From Lentilactobacillus parakefiri (GTDB taxonomy: Bacteria; Bacillota; Bacilli; Lactobacillales; Lactobacillaceae): a stretch of DNA of 61,341 bases. This document shows positions 26,703 to 35,679 of the stretch, piece by piece. The notes under the pieces were generated by a model. That model searched no databases. It was given only the letters and a program-made list of their open reading frames with translations, and was not told where the DNA came from. Both the position numbers and the translations under genes were made by a program. Position 1 is the stretch's first letter. Each line of letters opens with the position of its first letter. The stretch is from NCBI RefSeq assembly GCF_002157585.1, contig NZ_BDGB01000105.1, positions 1-61,341 of the forward strand, given 5' to 3'.

Positions 26703-27290
26703 ATGGATTTACAAACAATCAAGCGTGATTTATCAGCGGTCTTAACTGAATATTTTGAACGGGTCGCATTCCCGGAAAATGGCATCTTTGTGGTTGGCTG
26801 CAGTACCAGTGAAATTTCTGGTGATTGGAAGGGGACCAACTCCAGATTAGATGTTGGCCGGGCCGTGGTGTCAACTTTGGAAGAATTTTTGATTCCACGA
26901 AATATTCACGTGGCCATTCAGGGCTGTGAGCACATCAACCGGGCCTTGCTGGTTGAACGAAAGGTCGCTGAGCGCAACAATTTAGAAATTGTCTCGGTGG
27001 TTCCAGCAATGCATGCTGGGGGCGGAACTCAGGTGGCAGCCTATGAACGGATGGATGACCCGGTTGAAGTTGAGCACATCACTGCTTTCGGTGGCATTGA
27101 TATTGGTGGGACCGAGATTGGCATGCACGTCAAATACGTCCAGATCCCGGTCAGAATGACCAACCGTCGTGTCGGAGCAGCCAACGTGGTCTGCCTGTCT
27201 TCACGGCCAAAATTAATTGGCGGTCAACGGGCAAAGTATGATTTTACCGAAGCAAATAAAGAAGATTATGTATTGGGAGGGAGTCAATAA
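26703..27290 (+). CDS. UPF0340 / TIGR01440 family protein (YwlG-like)
   Basis: A 195-residue protein with family blocks VGCSTSEISGDWKGTNS, IQGCEHINRALLVER and PAMHAGGGTQVAAYE. The family has no firm biochemical role. It starts 3 bp after the kinase stop and its own stop overlaps the ECF gene start by one base (TAATGG), so it is tightly coupled to vitamin B6 salvage genes; a role in that pathway is suggested by position only. Confidence 0.9.
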   Translation: MDLQTIKRDLSAVLTEYFERVAFPENGIFVVGCSTSEISGDWKGTNSRLDVGRAVVSTLEEFLIPRNIHVAIQGCEHINRALLVERKVAERNNLEIVSVVPAMHAGGGTQVAAYERMDDPVEVEHITAFGGIDIGGTEIGMHVKYVQIPVRMTNRRVGAANVVCLSSRPKLIGGQRAKYDFTEANKEDYVLGGSQ

Positions 27291-27802
27291 TGGATCGTAA
27301 AAGTGTAGGCGGCAAGGTTAGTAGTGATATTTTCAAGGTGGTTTTAACGGCAATGTTTATCGCCGTCACGGTTGCCATCAGCCGCTTCTTCATCATTCCA
27401 ATCCCAATGACCCATGGAAACATTAATCTGTGTGATGCTGGCATCTTCATCAGTGCGCTATTGCTGGGACCAAGAGTTGGTGGTATTGTCGGCGGGGCCA
27501 GTGGCTTCTTGCTGGATCTGATTTCCGGCTATGGCCAGTACATGTGGTTCTCGTTAATTGTCCATGACGCTGAAGGACTGATTGTTGGTCTGATTGCGGG
27601 AAGAAATGTCGATCGTAAATGGATCAAACTGATCGCAGTCTCAGTGGGAATTGTCATTATGGTAATTGGCTACTTTGTGGCAGATTCGGTTCTTTATAAC
27701 ATTTATGCCGGGTATGTTGGTATTGGTACTAACTTGATTCAAGGAGCGGTTGGGGCTTTAATTGCTTATTTGGTTACACCACGGCTTAAGAAGCGTATCT
27801 AA
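27290..27802 (+). CDS. ECF transporter S component, HmpT-like, possibly for vitamin B6
   Basis: A 170-residue membrane protein with six helices. The N-terminal FKVVLTAMFIAVTVAISRF, the short FIIPIPMTHGNINLCDAG and GPRVGGIVGGASGFLLDL are typical of the HmpT/ThiW-type substrate-binding subunits of energy-coupling factor importers. The shared EcfA/A'/T module is not in this window. Coupling to a pyridoxal kinase makes pyridoxine or pyridoxal the most likely substrate, with hydroxymethylpyrimidine as the alternative. Confidence 0.85.
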   Translation: MDRKSVGGKVSSDIFKVVLTAMFIAVTVAISRFFIIPIPMTHGNINLCDAGIFISALLLGPRVGGIVGGASGFLLDLISGYGQYMWFSLIVHDAEGLIVGLIAGRNVDRKWIKLIAVSVGIVIMVIGYFVADSVLYNIYAGYVGIGTNLIQGAVGALIAYLVTPRLKKRI

Positions 27803-27823
27803 TATTAGGTAATCATCATTTGG

Positions 27824-27851
27824 GTCTGCAGATTATTCTGTAGACTTTTTT
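27824..27851 (+). terminator. Terminator of the pdxK-UPF0340-ECF operon
   Basis: GTCTGCAG-6-CTGTAGAC followed by TTTTTT. Confidence 0.88.
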
Positions 27852-27869
27852 GCTTTTACAGCTTAGTTG

Positions 27870-28060
27870 GTAAACACAGCATCTTGGTATTTCGAGACTA
27901 CAGGCTCGAAATCCAAGCCACTATAGCAGGCAGGGCTGGGGCCTGAGACTCGGCGACAGGAATCATCCAATGGGTTTCTGTTGAACATGTAACCCTTAGT
28001 AACAGATGCCACATTGCGACCAATCGAGAAAAGATTTACAATATGAAACAATTACATAGG
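27870..28060 (+). other. Structured leader region of pepC
   Basis: About 200 bp with a 13-bp hairpin at about 27883-27916 (CTTGG.ATTTCGAG / CTCGAAAT.CCAAG) and a further possible stem TCTGTT/AACAGA around 27977-28006. It does not match any riboswitch or T-box I know. It could be a leader controlling pepC or simply an old hairpin. Confidence 0.35.
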
Positions 28061-28072
28061 AGGGATGTCTGA

Positions 28073-29398
28073 ATGACTGATAAGAATAGTGTTTTAACGG
28101 AGCAGGATTTCTCAACACTCCACAATGATTTCAAGAACGCGCCTAAGAGTGATGTGCTGACGAAAATAATCGAACAAAATGGCATTAACCAAGCAGCTCA
28201 GGATCCGGATGCCCAAGTACGGTTGAACCCAGTCTTTTCAGTGGATCTCCAGACGGGTTCGGTCACCAATCAGAAGCAAAGCGGTCGCTGCTGGCTGTTT
28301 TCGCTGGTGAATACTTTGCGTCACCAGTTTGCTGCGAAGTATAAGGTCAAAGACTTTAACCTATCACAAAAGTACCTATTCTTCTGGGACAAAATCGAGC
28401 GCGCCAACATCTTCTATGACCGGATTTTAGCAACTGCTAGTCGGCCTGCCGATGACCGAGAAGTTGAGAATTATTTGAACTTCCCTGGCGATGATGGCGG
28501 CCAATGGGCGATGGCGGCGGCGCTGGTTCAAAAATATGGTGTGGTGCCGGTGAGTGATTTTCCGGAAACTGCCAACGTTGAGAACACTGGTGCTTTTGAT
28601 ACGGTCATGAACCGAAAACTGCGGATTGACGCTGCCAAACTGCGGGCGATGGTCAACGATGAAAAAAGCGATGAGGCAATTGGCGCCGCTCGCAAACAAA
28701 TGTTGAGTGAAGTCTACCGCATCACGGCTTACTCATTCGGCGAACCCCCAACAACCGTTAATTTTGCTTATCGTGATGATGATAAGAAGTACCACAAGAT
28801 TGCCGGTTTAACACCGCAACAATTCTATGATCAATACTTCGGTGTTGATTTGGATGATTATGTCGTGTTAGCCAATTCACCAGAAAAAGCTTACAACCAA
28901 TTGTATTCACTACCAAGCCAAAATAACGTCGTTGGCGGCAAGCAAATTACCTTCTTAAATCTGCCAATGGACGTCTTAAAAGCCGCCACCATTGCCCAAC
29001 TCAAGGACGGTGAAACGGTCTGGTTTGGTAACGACGTCCTCGAACAAATGGATCGGAAGAAGGGCTACTTGGACAGCCACCTGTATCGCTACTCGAAACT
29101 GTTCGACATGGACTTGGAGATGGACAAGGCAACCCGGCTGCAATACCATCAAGCGGCGGTTTCTCATGCGATGACTTTCACCGGGGTTGATCTGGATGGT
29201 GAGACACCCACCAAATGGAAAATTGAAAATTCCTGGGGTGATAAGAACGGCGAAAAGGGTTATTTCACCATGAATGACGATTGGATGGACGATTACGTCT
29301 ACGAAGTTGTGGTTCATAAAAAGTACCTCTCAAATGATCAAAAAGCCATGCTGAAACAAGCGCCGGTTGAGCTTTCGGCATGGGATTCGTTGGCGTAG
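28073..29398 (+). CDS. pepC: Aminopeptidase C (C1B cysteine peptidase)
   Basis: A 441-residue bleomycin-hydrolase-type peptidase that trims amino acids from peptides in the cytoplasm. The catalytic Cys is in NQKQSGRCWLFS (about residue 72), the His in AVSHAMTFTGVD (about 366), and the Asn in KIENSWGDKNGEKGYF (about 386). The C-terminus extends past the fold, as in PepC. RBS AGGAGGGATGTCTGA. With oppDFBCA and the S53 protease it forms part of the proteolytic system. Confidence 0.95.
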   Translation: MTDKNSVLTEQDFSTLHNDFKNAPKSDVLTKIIEQNGINQAAQDPDAQVRLNPVFSVDLQTGSVTNQKQSGRCWLFSLVNTLRHQFAAKYKVKDFNLSQKYLFFWDKIERANIFYDRILATASRPADDREVENYLNFPGDDGGQWAMAAALVQKYGVVPVSDFPETANVENTGAFDTVMNRKLRIDAAKLRAMVNDEKSDEAIGAARKQMLSEVYRITAYSFGEPPTTVNFAYRDDDKKYHKIAGLTPQQFYDQYFGVDLDDYVVLANSPEKAYNQLYSLPSQNNVVGGKQITFLNLPMDVLKAATIAQLKDGETVWFGNDVLEQMDRKKGYLDSHLYRYSKLFDMDLEMDKATRLQYHQAAVSHAMTFTGVDLDGETPTKWKIENSWGDKNGEKGYFTMNDDWMDDYVYEVVVHKKYLSNDQKAMLKQAPVELSAWDSLA

Positions 29399-29475
29399 AG
29401 AAGCAAGCAGAATCGCTTGACACAATTTGAATTGCTGTGTATGTTTATTCGTGAAGTAGAAGAGCATCAAGTTAC

Positions 29476-29507
29476 AAAAAGGGAACCCCGGCTGGGATTC
29501 CCTTTTT
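29476..29507. terminator. Bidirectional terminator between pepC and the GDPD gene
   Basis: AAAAAGGGAA and TTCCCTTTTT around a CG-rich loop, with T-runs on both strands. Confidence 0.88.
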
Positions 29508-29535
29508 GATGTCTTAAAATGATTATTGTGAATAA

Positions 29536-31326
29536 TTAACTTTCCTCATCCTGCAGCTCGTTCGAGTAAATCAGTAAACGTTGTGCGTAACTAGGATGAT
29601 TGAAGGTGGAATTGATCGTTGATTTGAGATCGGTGAGGTTATCCGTGATGATGCCGTCAACGTTCAAGAAGAGCATTCTGGTCATGTCATCTTCGTCATC
29701 GACTGTCCAGGCGTACACTTGTTGCCGGTGGGCGTGGGCTTCGTTGACGAACGCTTCATTGAGAGTGGTCTCTTCCATGGTATAGGCATTGGCCTTAGTT
29801 TGGGGGAAGGAGAAATTGTATGGCAGGATATAACTAACGAAGAGCTTGGGTGCCTGCTTTTTCAGTCCACTGATGACGTGATAATCCAGTGAATGGATGT
29901 GGTCGTGATCACGCAGCAGGCGATTTTCATAGCGTTGAATAAATAGTTGCAACATGTTTGGACTATCGTGACTAGTGGTTTTAATTTCAACTAACAGCTT
30001 TTGGTGATTATGTTCAGCAGCCTTTAGATATTGATCGAAGCTGGCAATGTGGGCACTGTGGCCATTTTCATGAACTTTCATCTTGGTCATTTGGGAGAGG
30101 GTCAATTGATATGGATCTTTATCAACCCCCGCCAAATTCCATAAATTTTCGTCGTGCATGACCACAAATTGGTGATCACGAGTTTCATGGAGGTCCATTT
30201 CAACGTAATCGGGCTTATCCTTGCTGGTCCTGTTTAGTGCTGGAATCGTATTTTGAACGCCATTACTATTATTGACCCCACGGTGGGAAATTGTGACTGG
30301 TTTGGCCAGCAAGGCCCCTTGGAGATAGACGGCGTTAAAGATAACGTCTCCAACCAGAAATAGGCTAATCAGAAGGATTCCCATTACCCGCCGACCAATT
30401 CGTCGTTTCCGGGGCAGGCGGACTACCGACGCCGTTGAATGCCATTTGGACTGATCCAGAACCATTAACAAAATGAGCATGAAAACAACGAGACTAAACG
30501 ATGCCACGATCCGCTGCCAAACCGTTAATAGGCCCATGTTGGTAACGGCGCCGATAAAGCCAATCATTTTTGACTGTTTATCTAAATAGGTCTGGAAAAA
30601 GTAAAGCAAATACGAAACCAGGGTGGTCGAGGCAACACTAATCGCACCGAGCACTGTGATTCGCCAGAGATACTGCCAGGTGTTGTGGCGGGTTAACTGC
30701 CAGCTATTCTTGGCAGCTTCCAAGCCGCGTTGATGGTGGATGATCATCAGTGGCAGCACTTGAATCAAGCGAATTCCCAGATAAAAGACCGCAATTCCCA
30801 GTACTGTGATCAGGATGGCGATTAACGGCTGTTTTTCCAAATCATCCAAGATGAAAGTGGGGATCGTCGCCTTTGACAGTAGTGGTGAATTCAAATAGGC
30901 CACCGAAAACGGCAGGACTAAGATAAAATAGCCGATGAAGAAAAGGAAGCTGCCCAAGCGCAATCTTCGCATGTTAGTAATGGCATTTTGAAAGACCTGC
31001 CAGAGAGTCAGATTCTGCTTGAGAGCAATGTTGCTAATACCGGAAAGCAGAAAGGCAAATTGCCAAAAGACCAAAGCAAAGATTGCCAGCAGTAAAATGA
31101 ATAGTTCCAGAACCGCCAGTGGCCGTTGGGTCAGAACCCAGACTGCATTGGTGTAGGATAAGTAGGGAACGCTGTTAAGGTTTAAGATGACGCCGGTCAG
31201 GTACTCCATCACCGGCACAACGATCACTTCCAGCAATAGGTTAATGATAATAACCAAGCTAACATAGGCACCCCAGTTATGAAAAAAGGTTCTGATTGAC
31301 CGTCGTAATAGGTGATTACCCTTCAT
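29536..31326 (-). CDS. Membrane-anchored glycerophosphodiester phosphodiesterase
   Basis: A 596-residue protein. The first 335 residues contain about eight membrane helices (a glycerophosphodiesterase-associated membrane domain). From about 345 follows a GDPD catalytic domain: ISHRGVNNSNGVQNTIPAL (first His), VEMDLHETRDHQFVVMHDE (Glu, Asp and second His), VEIKT, and YAWTVDDEDDMTRML near the end. It probably hydrolyses glycerophosphodiesters or lipoteichoic-acid fragments outside the membrane. Monocistronic. Confidence 0.92.
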   Translation of the reverse strand: MKGNHLLRRSIRTFFHNWGAYVSLVIIINLLLEVIVVPVMEYLTGVILNLNSVPYLSYTNAVWVLTQRPLAVLELFILLLAIFALVFWQFAFLLSGISNIALKQNLTLWQVFQNAITNMRRLRLGSFLFFIGYFILVLPFSVAYLNSPLLSKATIPTFILDDLEKQPLIAILITVLGIAVFYLGIRLIQVLPLMIIHHQRGLEAAKNSWQLTRHNTWQYLWRITVLGAISVASTTLVSYLLYFFQTYLDKQSKMIGFIGAVTNMGLLTVWQRIVASFSLVVFMLILLMVLDQSKWHSTASVVRLPRKRRIGRRVMGILLISLFLVGDVIFNAVYLQGALLAKPVTISHRGVNNSNGVQNTIPALNRTSKDKPDYVEMDLHETRDHQFVVMHDENLWNLAGVDKDPYQLTLSQMTKMKVHENGHSAHIASFDQYLKAAEHNHQKLLVEIKTTSHDSPNMLQLFIQRYENRLLRDHDHIHSLDYHVISGLKKQAPKLFVSYILPYNFSFPQTKANAYTMEETTLNEAFVNEAHAHRQQVYAWTVDDEDDMTRMLFLNVDGIITDNLTDLKSTINSTFNHPSYAQRLLIYSNELQDEES

Positions 31327-31442
31327 ATTCGAATCCCCCTTGGATAAAAAATCGCTGGTTTCATCCTACCATAACGTCATGGGGAACAGCTGAAAAATGC
31401 ACTGTCGATGCCTTAGCGATGGCAGAAGGTGGCCAAAAGAAA

Positions 31443-31475
31443 AGATGATGGCAAAAGGTCATCTTGCCATCATCT
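31443..31475 (-). terminator. Terminator after the lipoprotein gene
   Basis: AGATGATGGCA/TGCCATCATCT, an 11-bp stem followed on the minus strand by TTTTCTTTT. Confidence 0.85.
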
Positions 31476-31491
31476 ATTTAAGGTATATGAA

Positions 31492-32049
31492 TTACTCTTT
31501 GGGTGTTACCCATACCTGAGGTGCCGGATCATCATCAAGGTTGCGAACCACCTTATATCCGGTTACCGTCAGATGAGACTGGTGATTCTTCCCGCGAACG
31601 GCATTTTTCACCGAGATTGTTTGATGCATTGGGATATCTGAAAGTTTTCCCTTCATGTAAATCACCGGCTTATTCGCTGAGTCGTTCTTGAAGGTATATT
31701 TCAACGTTCCCTGTTTGTCCAGATCATTTGCCTGCTTAGCTTCACTGTAGGTCTTGTACATCTTGTTGACACTGTAGATGGTGACAGTATGGTTCTTGGA
31801 GTTAAACTTGTAAGCATCAATCCCCGACTTACTCTTATAATTGATAGAACCATTCATGTACCAAAGATTATCATTTGACGTCAATAATTGCTTGGCCGAT
31901 TTATTTTGGGTCTCGTTTTGCATGCTAGCCTTATTGGACTGGTTGTTAGAACTTTTATTTGAAGAATTGCTGCAGCCGGCTAAGATAAGGGCAAAGTTTG
32001 CCACGACCGCCAAAATAGCAGCTAATGATCTGCGTTTTTTCATTTCCAT
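31492..32049 (-). CDS. Lipoprotein, unknown function
   Basis: A 185-residue lipoprotein with lipobox LILAGC (Cys near residue 26) followed by a Ser/Asn/Lys/Gln-rich linker. The mature part has YMNGSINYKSKSGIDAYKF and KPVIYMKGKLSDI. No family recognised. The start at 32049 follows GAGGTGATT; the upstream ATG at 32076 would add nine residues and overlap the binding site. Monocistronic, divergent from the LacI-type gene. Confidence 0.72.
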   Translation of the reverse strand: MEMKKRRSLAAILAVVANFALILAGCSNSSNKSSNNQSNKASMQNETQNKSAKQLLTSNDNLWYMNGSINYKSKSGIDAYKFNSKNHTVTIYSVNKMYKTYSEAKQANDLDKQGTLKYTFKNDSANKPVIYMKGKLSDIPMHQTISVKNAVRGKNHQSHLTVTGYKVVRNLDDDPAPQVWVTPKE

Positions 32050-32188
32050 AATCACCTCATATGTTGAAATTATCACATAATACTGTCAAAATCTAGTAGT
32101 AGGGTTCAATATTAATAATTGATACAAAAGTTTAATAAGATCGCAACTTCAAAAAGGGTAAACTTCTAATAGAGGGGAGGCATTTAAC

Positions 32189-33151
32189 ATGGTCACAATT
32201 CGAGATATTGCCAGGCGGCTCGGCCTGTCGGTGTCCACCGTTTCACGGGCACTCAATGATAACAAACGAATCAGTCTCAAAACGCGGCGCAACGTCAAGA
32301 AAACGGCCGATCTGATGGGCTATCAACCCAACTATAACGCCAAAAATCTGACTAACCGTGAAGCCAATACAGTTGGTGTGGTCTTCCCAGTTAATAACCG
32401 CGTCGTCGACAATATTTTTTACGTTGGCATTTTGCGGGGAATTAATGCGCAGCTTAACCGCCGCAACTATGTCTTATCAATCGCGATTGGCGATAGTACT
32501 GAGCAGGTAATTGAGAATGTTAAATCAATGATTACCCGCGCCCAAATTAAACATTTTATCCTGCTGTACTCCCACCAAAATGATCCGGTCATCGAAATGC
32601 TGCAAAAAGAAGACGTGGACTTCGTGACGATTGGTAAATCCGCAGCTGGGCAGAATTGGCTGTATGTCGATAACGACAACGTCCAGGCCGGATTTGACGG
32701 CACCAACTACTTAATTGATCACTATCATTGCCAGAATCCCATCTTTGTCCAAACCCATAACGGCTGGCCGTATGAAATTGACCGTCGCAAGGGTTACCTA
32801 GCAGCGATGAAGCAGGTCGATAAATTACCAGTAGTGCTGTCCACGCAAGATAACGATGAATTAGAAGATCAGTTCATTCGTGACAATCCACAAATGGATG
32901 GGATTGTTGCCATCGATGACTATAGTGGCCTGCAAATGTACCACCGTTTCAAAATGATCAATCCTAATAAAAACGTTGAAGTTCTTGGTTACAACAATTC
33001 ACTACCAAGTGAACTCACCGATCAGCATTTCCATTCAGTTGATATTCATCCCGATGAGATGGGGCAGTCGGCAGTTAAGCTATTACTGGATAAACCAGCA
33101 GAGGATGAGCAGGCAATTGATCACATCATTGTTGGGCATGAGATTGTTTAG
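32189..33151 (+). CDS. LacI-family transcriptional regulator
   Basis: A 320-residue LacI-type protein: helix-turn-helix and hinge at 1-58 (TIRDIARRLGLSVSTVSRALND), then a periplasmic-binding-like sugar domain (VGVVFPVNNR, LYVDNDNVQAGFDGTNYL, VEVLGYNNS). The sequence is closest in style to maltose/glucoside repressors. The maltose and mannitol gene region about 10 kb downstream has LacI-type operators, so control in trans is possible; CcpA could equally bind those. Confidence 0.88.
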   Translation: MVTIRDIARRLGLSVSTVSRALNDNKRISLKTRRNVKKTADLMGYQPNYNAKNLTNREANTVGVVFPVNNRVVDNIFYVGILRGINAQLNRRNYVLSIAIGDSTEQVIENVKSMITRAQIKHFILLYSHQNDPVIEMLQKEDVDFVTIGKSAAGQNWLYVDNDNVQAGFDGTNYLIDHYHCQNPIFVQTHNGWPYEIDRRKGYLAAMKQVDKLPVVLSTQDNDELEDQFIRDNPQMDGIVAIDDYSGLQMYHRFKMINPNKNVEVLGYNNSLPSELTDQHFHSVDIHPDEMGQSAVKLLLDKPAEDEQAIDHIIVGHEIV

Positions 33152-33256
33152 TTAAACTCACAATTCGCCTAACATTGTTGAACGATGGATTTTAAACTTT
33201 CATTTATAGAAAGAATTGGGATGGGATAAATCGTTAGACTTTATTGGTGATAATAA

Positions 33257-33445
33257 CGGAAGCAACTTATCAGTCTGTCACCTTCGATTGAAAATATCAC
33301 TGCAACTGCGCCCATCAAAAATCAGAATTTTACCGATTTTATTTCAACTGGTAACCTTAAGGATCCTAATAATATAAATCCACAACATGATGATCAGATA
33401 ACTCGGTTTATTCACAGAATATATCTTGCGAAAAACAACGCATGA
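33257..33445 (+). other. Possible gene remnant in a 328-bp gap
   Basis: The gap between the LacI gene and the next secreted protein (33152-33479) holds a 62-codon open stretch without a start codon, reading ...NFTDFISTGNLKDPNNINPQ... up to TGA at 33443. Its composition looks protein-like, as a degraded 3' end might, but I recognise no family. Nothing else is visible in the gap except the RBS TTAGGGGGC before 33480. Confidence 0.3.
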
Positions 33446-33479
33446 AACAGTATCTGCAACTGTCTTAGGGGGCATTTAA

Positions 33480-34334
33480 ATGAACCAGCTCAAGTTAACA
33501 CTCACGATTCTACTAGTAACAATTTTTAGTTTCGCAATCGTTTCAGATAATAAAGCTCAATCTAGCACTATTCCAGCTAACTATTCATTCAATTATCATA
33601 AGGCACAAGTTGGGGCAGTCCCTTATAAAGCTAAATCAGTTTCACGCTCAGCTTATTTGTGGGATTATCACCATACTAAGAAGCTTCATAATCTTAAGAA
33701 TTACCCTAACTCTAACTGGTATGTTTTCTACGCCAAAGTTAAAAACTATACGGGTAAACGAGCGGTGTACTATTACGTTGGCGCTAGCTCCAATCTTAAG
33801 ATTAAAGGGTGGGTTTGGAGTGGCTATCTCACCCGCTTACTGGCGAAATCACCGGCTAACTTTACATCTGAATCAGCTTTTATTAATTATGTTCAAACTG
33901 ATCGCACTCAAAGATTAACCAGAGCCATTTTGAAGCTCTTTCCCAACTCTCAGCTTAAACTCGATTTATCGAAGGCTGCAGCCACAAGTATCAACGCTCA
34001 CCCAACACTAGCACCAAACTACACTGATTACGTGTATTTGAATGACTTAAAGCCAACCGGATCAACTCAAATTGGTGACGATGTCATGTGGTATTTAAGT
34101 AAAACAGCTGGTAAACCCATCACTCCTCGGATTAATCACATTGAAGCTATTTTAAATGCGAATGGCTATACGCCTTCTAAGCGTGAAAGCATGAAGAATT
34201 ATAATATTGGCATTGCGTCATGGGACGGCGCACAAGACAGTCCTAAGTCGTACTTCACCAGCCCATATCCATCCTATCAGCTAGATGATAGTCAAAATAA
34301 TGGCACGCTAATTTACCTAGCTACTGCAAAATAA
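33480..34334 (+). CDS. Secreted protein, AYLWN/WYV family member 2
   Basis: A 284-residue protein with a signal peptide (about 1-28). The shared domain is at about 52-120: SAYLWDYHHTKKLHNLKNYP, WYV, AVYYYV, WVWSGYLT. A middle helical part contains LTRAILKLFPNSQLKLDL, also seen in member 4, and a C-terminal part has YNIGIASWDG and ends in a short hydrophobic strand. No enzyme motif seen. RBS AGGGGGCATTTAA. Stands before a strong bidirectional terminator. Confidence 0.78.
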   Translation: MNQLKLTLTILLVTIFSFAIVSDNKAQSSTIPANYSFNYHKAQVGAVPYKAKSVSRSAYLWDYHHTKKLHNLKNYPNSNWYVFYAKVKNYTGKRAVYYYVGASSNLKIKGWVWSGYLTRLLAKSPANFTSESAFINYVQTDRTQRLTRAILKLFPNSQLKLDLSKAAATSINAHPTLAPNYTDYVYLNDLKPTGSTQIGDDVMWYLSKTAGKPITPRINHIEAILNANGYTPSKRESMKNYNIGIASWDGAQDSPKSYFTSPYPSYQLDDSQNNGTLIYLATAK

Positions 34335-34340
34335 TTCCAG

Positions 34341-34393
34341 AAAAAACAATGCGTCATATTTCGGAAAAACGAAATATGATGCATTGCTTTTTA
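34341..34393. terminator. Strong bidirectional terminator
   Basis: CAATGCGTCATATTTCG pairs with CGAAATATGATGCATTG, flanked by A- and T-runs. Confidence 0.92.
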
Positions 34394-34425
34394 TCTAGGC
34401 CACAAAGCTAATATTTGATTAGTGA

Positions 34426-35373
34426 CTAGAATGAATCCTTCGGAATGCTATAGATATAGTGATTATGTGAGGAGCCAACTTGTTCTTCAACACCAAAATA
34501 GATATCATTCCCATATAATTGAAGGGCTTCTGTTTCATGATCATTACTGAGGTCATTAATTGGAACAATTAAAGTTTTAGAACTCTTAAAGTTCCAAGGA
34601 GCACGAACAATTTTTGTTTCAGAACCAACCTGTCCACTGGATAAGTAAACCCAATTATAACCATAGCCAGTCATATTAGATAACTCCATATCTTGCCAGG
34701 AGTTCTGTGGATATACGTACGAAGTAATATCATGAGTTGAAACATAATACTCCCCGCCTGCAATCATTGATGAACTTTTTGCAGAGATATTCCCGTTCTT
34801 TAATGCCGCAAATAATTTATCAGCATTGAACGCCGTCACCCGTTCAGTTGCGGTACTAGCATCTCCCGAACCTTGTGTCCAAATCGCTAAGCGACCATCT
34901 GTAGAGGAAAGAGCTGCATCTGTTCGATGTAATGACATGTTCTTAACCCCCGCTCCAGTTCCTAGATAATTCAGATAGGTAATTGAGTGAACCGAATTTG
35001 CGTCTTTATCAATTCCATCCAATGGAATGACACCAATTCGACTAGCCCAATGATCGCCCGTACCATTTTTACCATCAGTTTGAGTTGGACTATATTTCGT
35101 TGCTACCCACGCCCACAAAGAACCATCTGACTTATCAGTAAACAGTTCAAATGTTTGTCCATGACCAAAGTTATTCAAGCTCATGTAAGGCGTGAAACTA
35201 ATTTCTGGATTATCCTTATCAAAGTCTGCCCATTACAACTGCATGTCAGTTGTATTGCCAGGTTTCATCTGTAAAGCATATGCTTTGTTACGTGCAAAAT
35301 CTAAATAAAACTTTTGAACCACTTTGTTGTGCAATGGAAACGTTAAATGATACCGTGGTGTTACTTCTACCAT
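34426..35373 (-). pseudogene. Helveticin J-like class III bacteriocin, interrupted by one TAA
   Basis: One frame runs from the ATG at 35373 (MVEVTPRYHLTF) to 34426, equal to 315 codons, but codon 47 is TAA (35233-35235). The sequence resembles helveticin J (333 residues): N-terminal LDFARNKAYALQMKPGN, then FGHGQTFELF, DHWASRIG, and C-terminal ETEALQLYGNDIYFGVE like the EVESIQIIG region of helveticin. Helveticins are heat-labile bacteriolytic proteins. Translation could in principle restart at the ATG at 35184, but that product would lack the first 63 residues. Confidence 0.75.
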
Positions 35374-35676
35374 AATTAAAATCTTCTTTCTTTAAATTTA
35401 TTTTTTGTTGGCCAATTTAACTCCGGCATTAAATTAGCGGTTGAAGTATCAAATCGATTTGACGCTTATAGCATATCGTCAATTGAGCCATTAAAGCCGA
35501 CCACTTCCGGACGACTCACCGCCACTTTACCGCCAAACGAAAAAACGCTCCGTTAATGAGCTAACGAGACGCCTCTTTTTGATTCTAGCTATTGTTCATT
35601 TTCAACTCATTTACCTTATCTTTTAGTAGGCCTGCTAGTATATACTGAAGTTAAAATATCCACGGAAAGAGGTCAC
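35374..35676. other. Intergenic region between the helveticin pseudogene and family member 3
   Basis: About 300 bp. It holds a 6-bp stem TTGACG/CGTCAA at about 35459-35476 and a weak terminator-like CGTTA/TAACG with T-run at about 35550-35580. No gene seen. Confidence 0.4.
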
Positions 35677-35679
35677 ATG

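Noticed and set aside
27862-27925. tRNA-like stretch (AGCTTAGTTGGTA and GGCTCGAAATCC)
   Set aside because: The D-arm and T-loop likeness is superficial; acceptor ends do not pair and the T-loop part belongs to a 13-bp hairpin.
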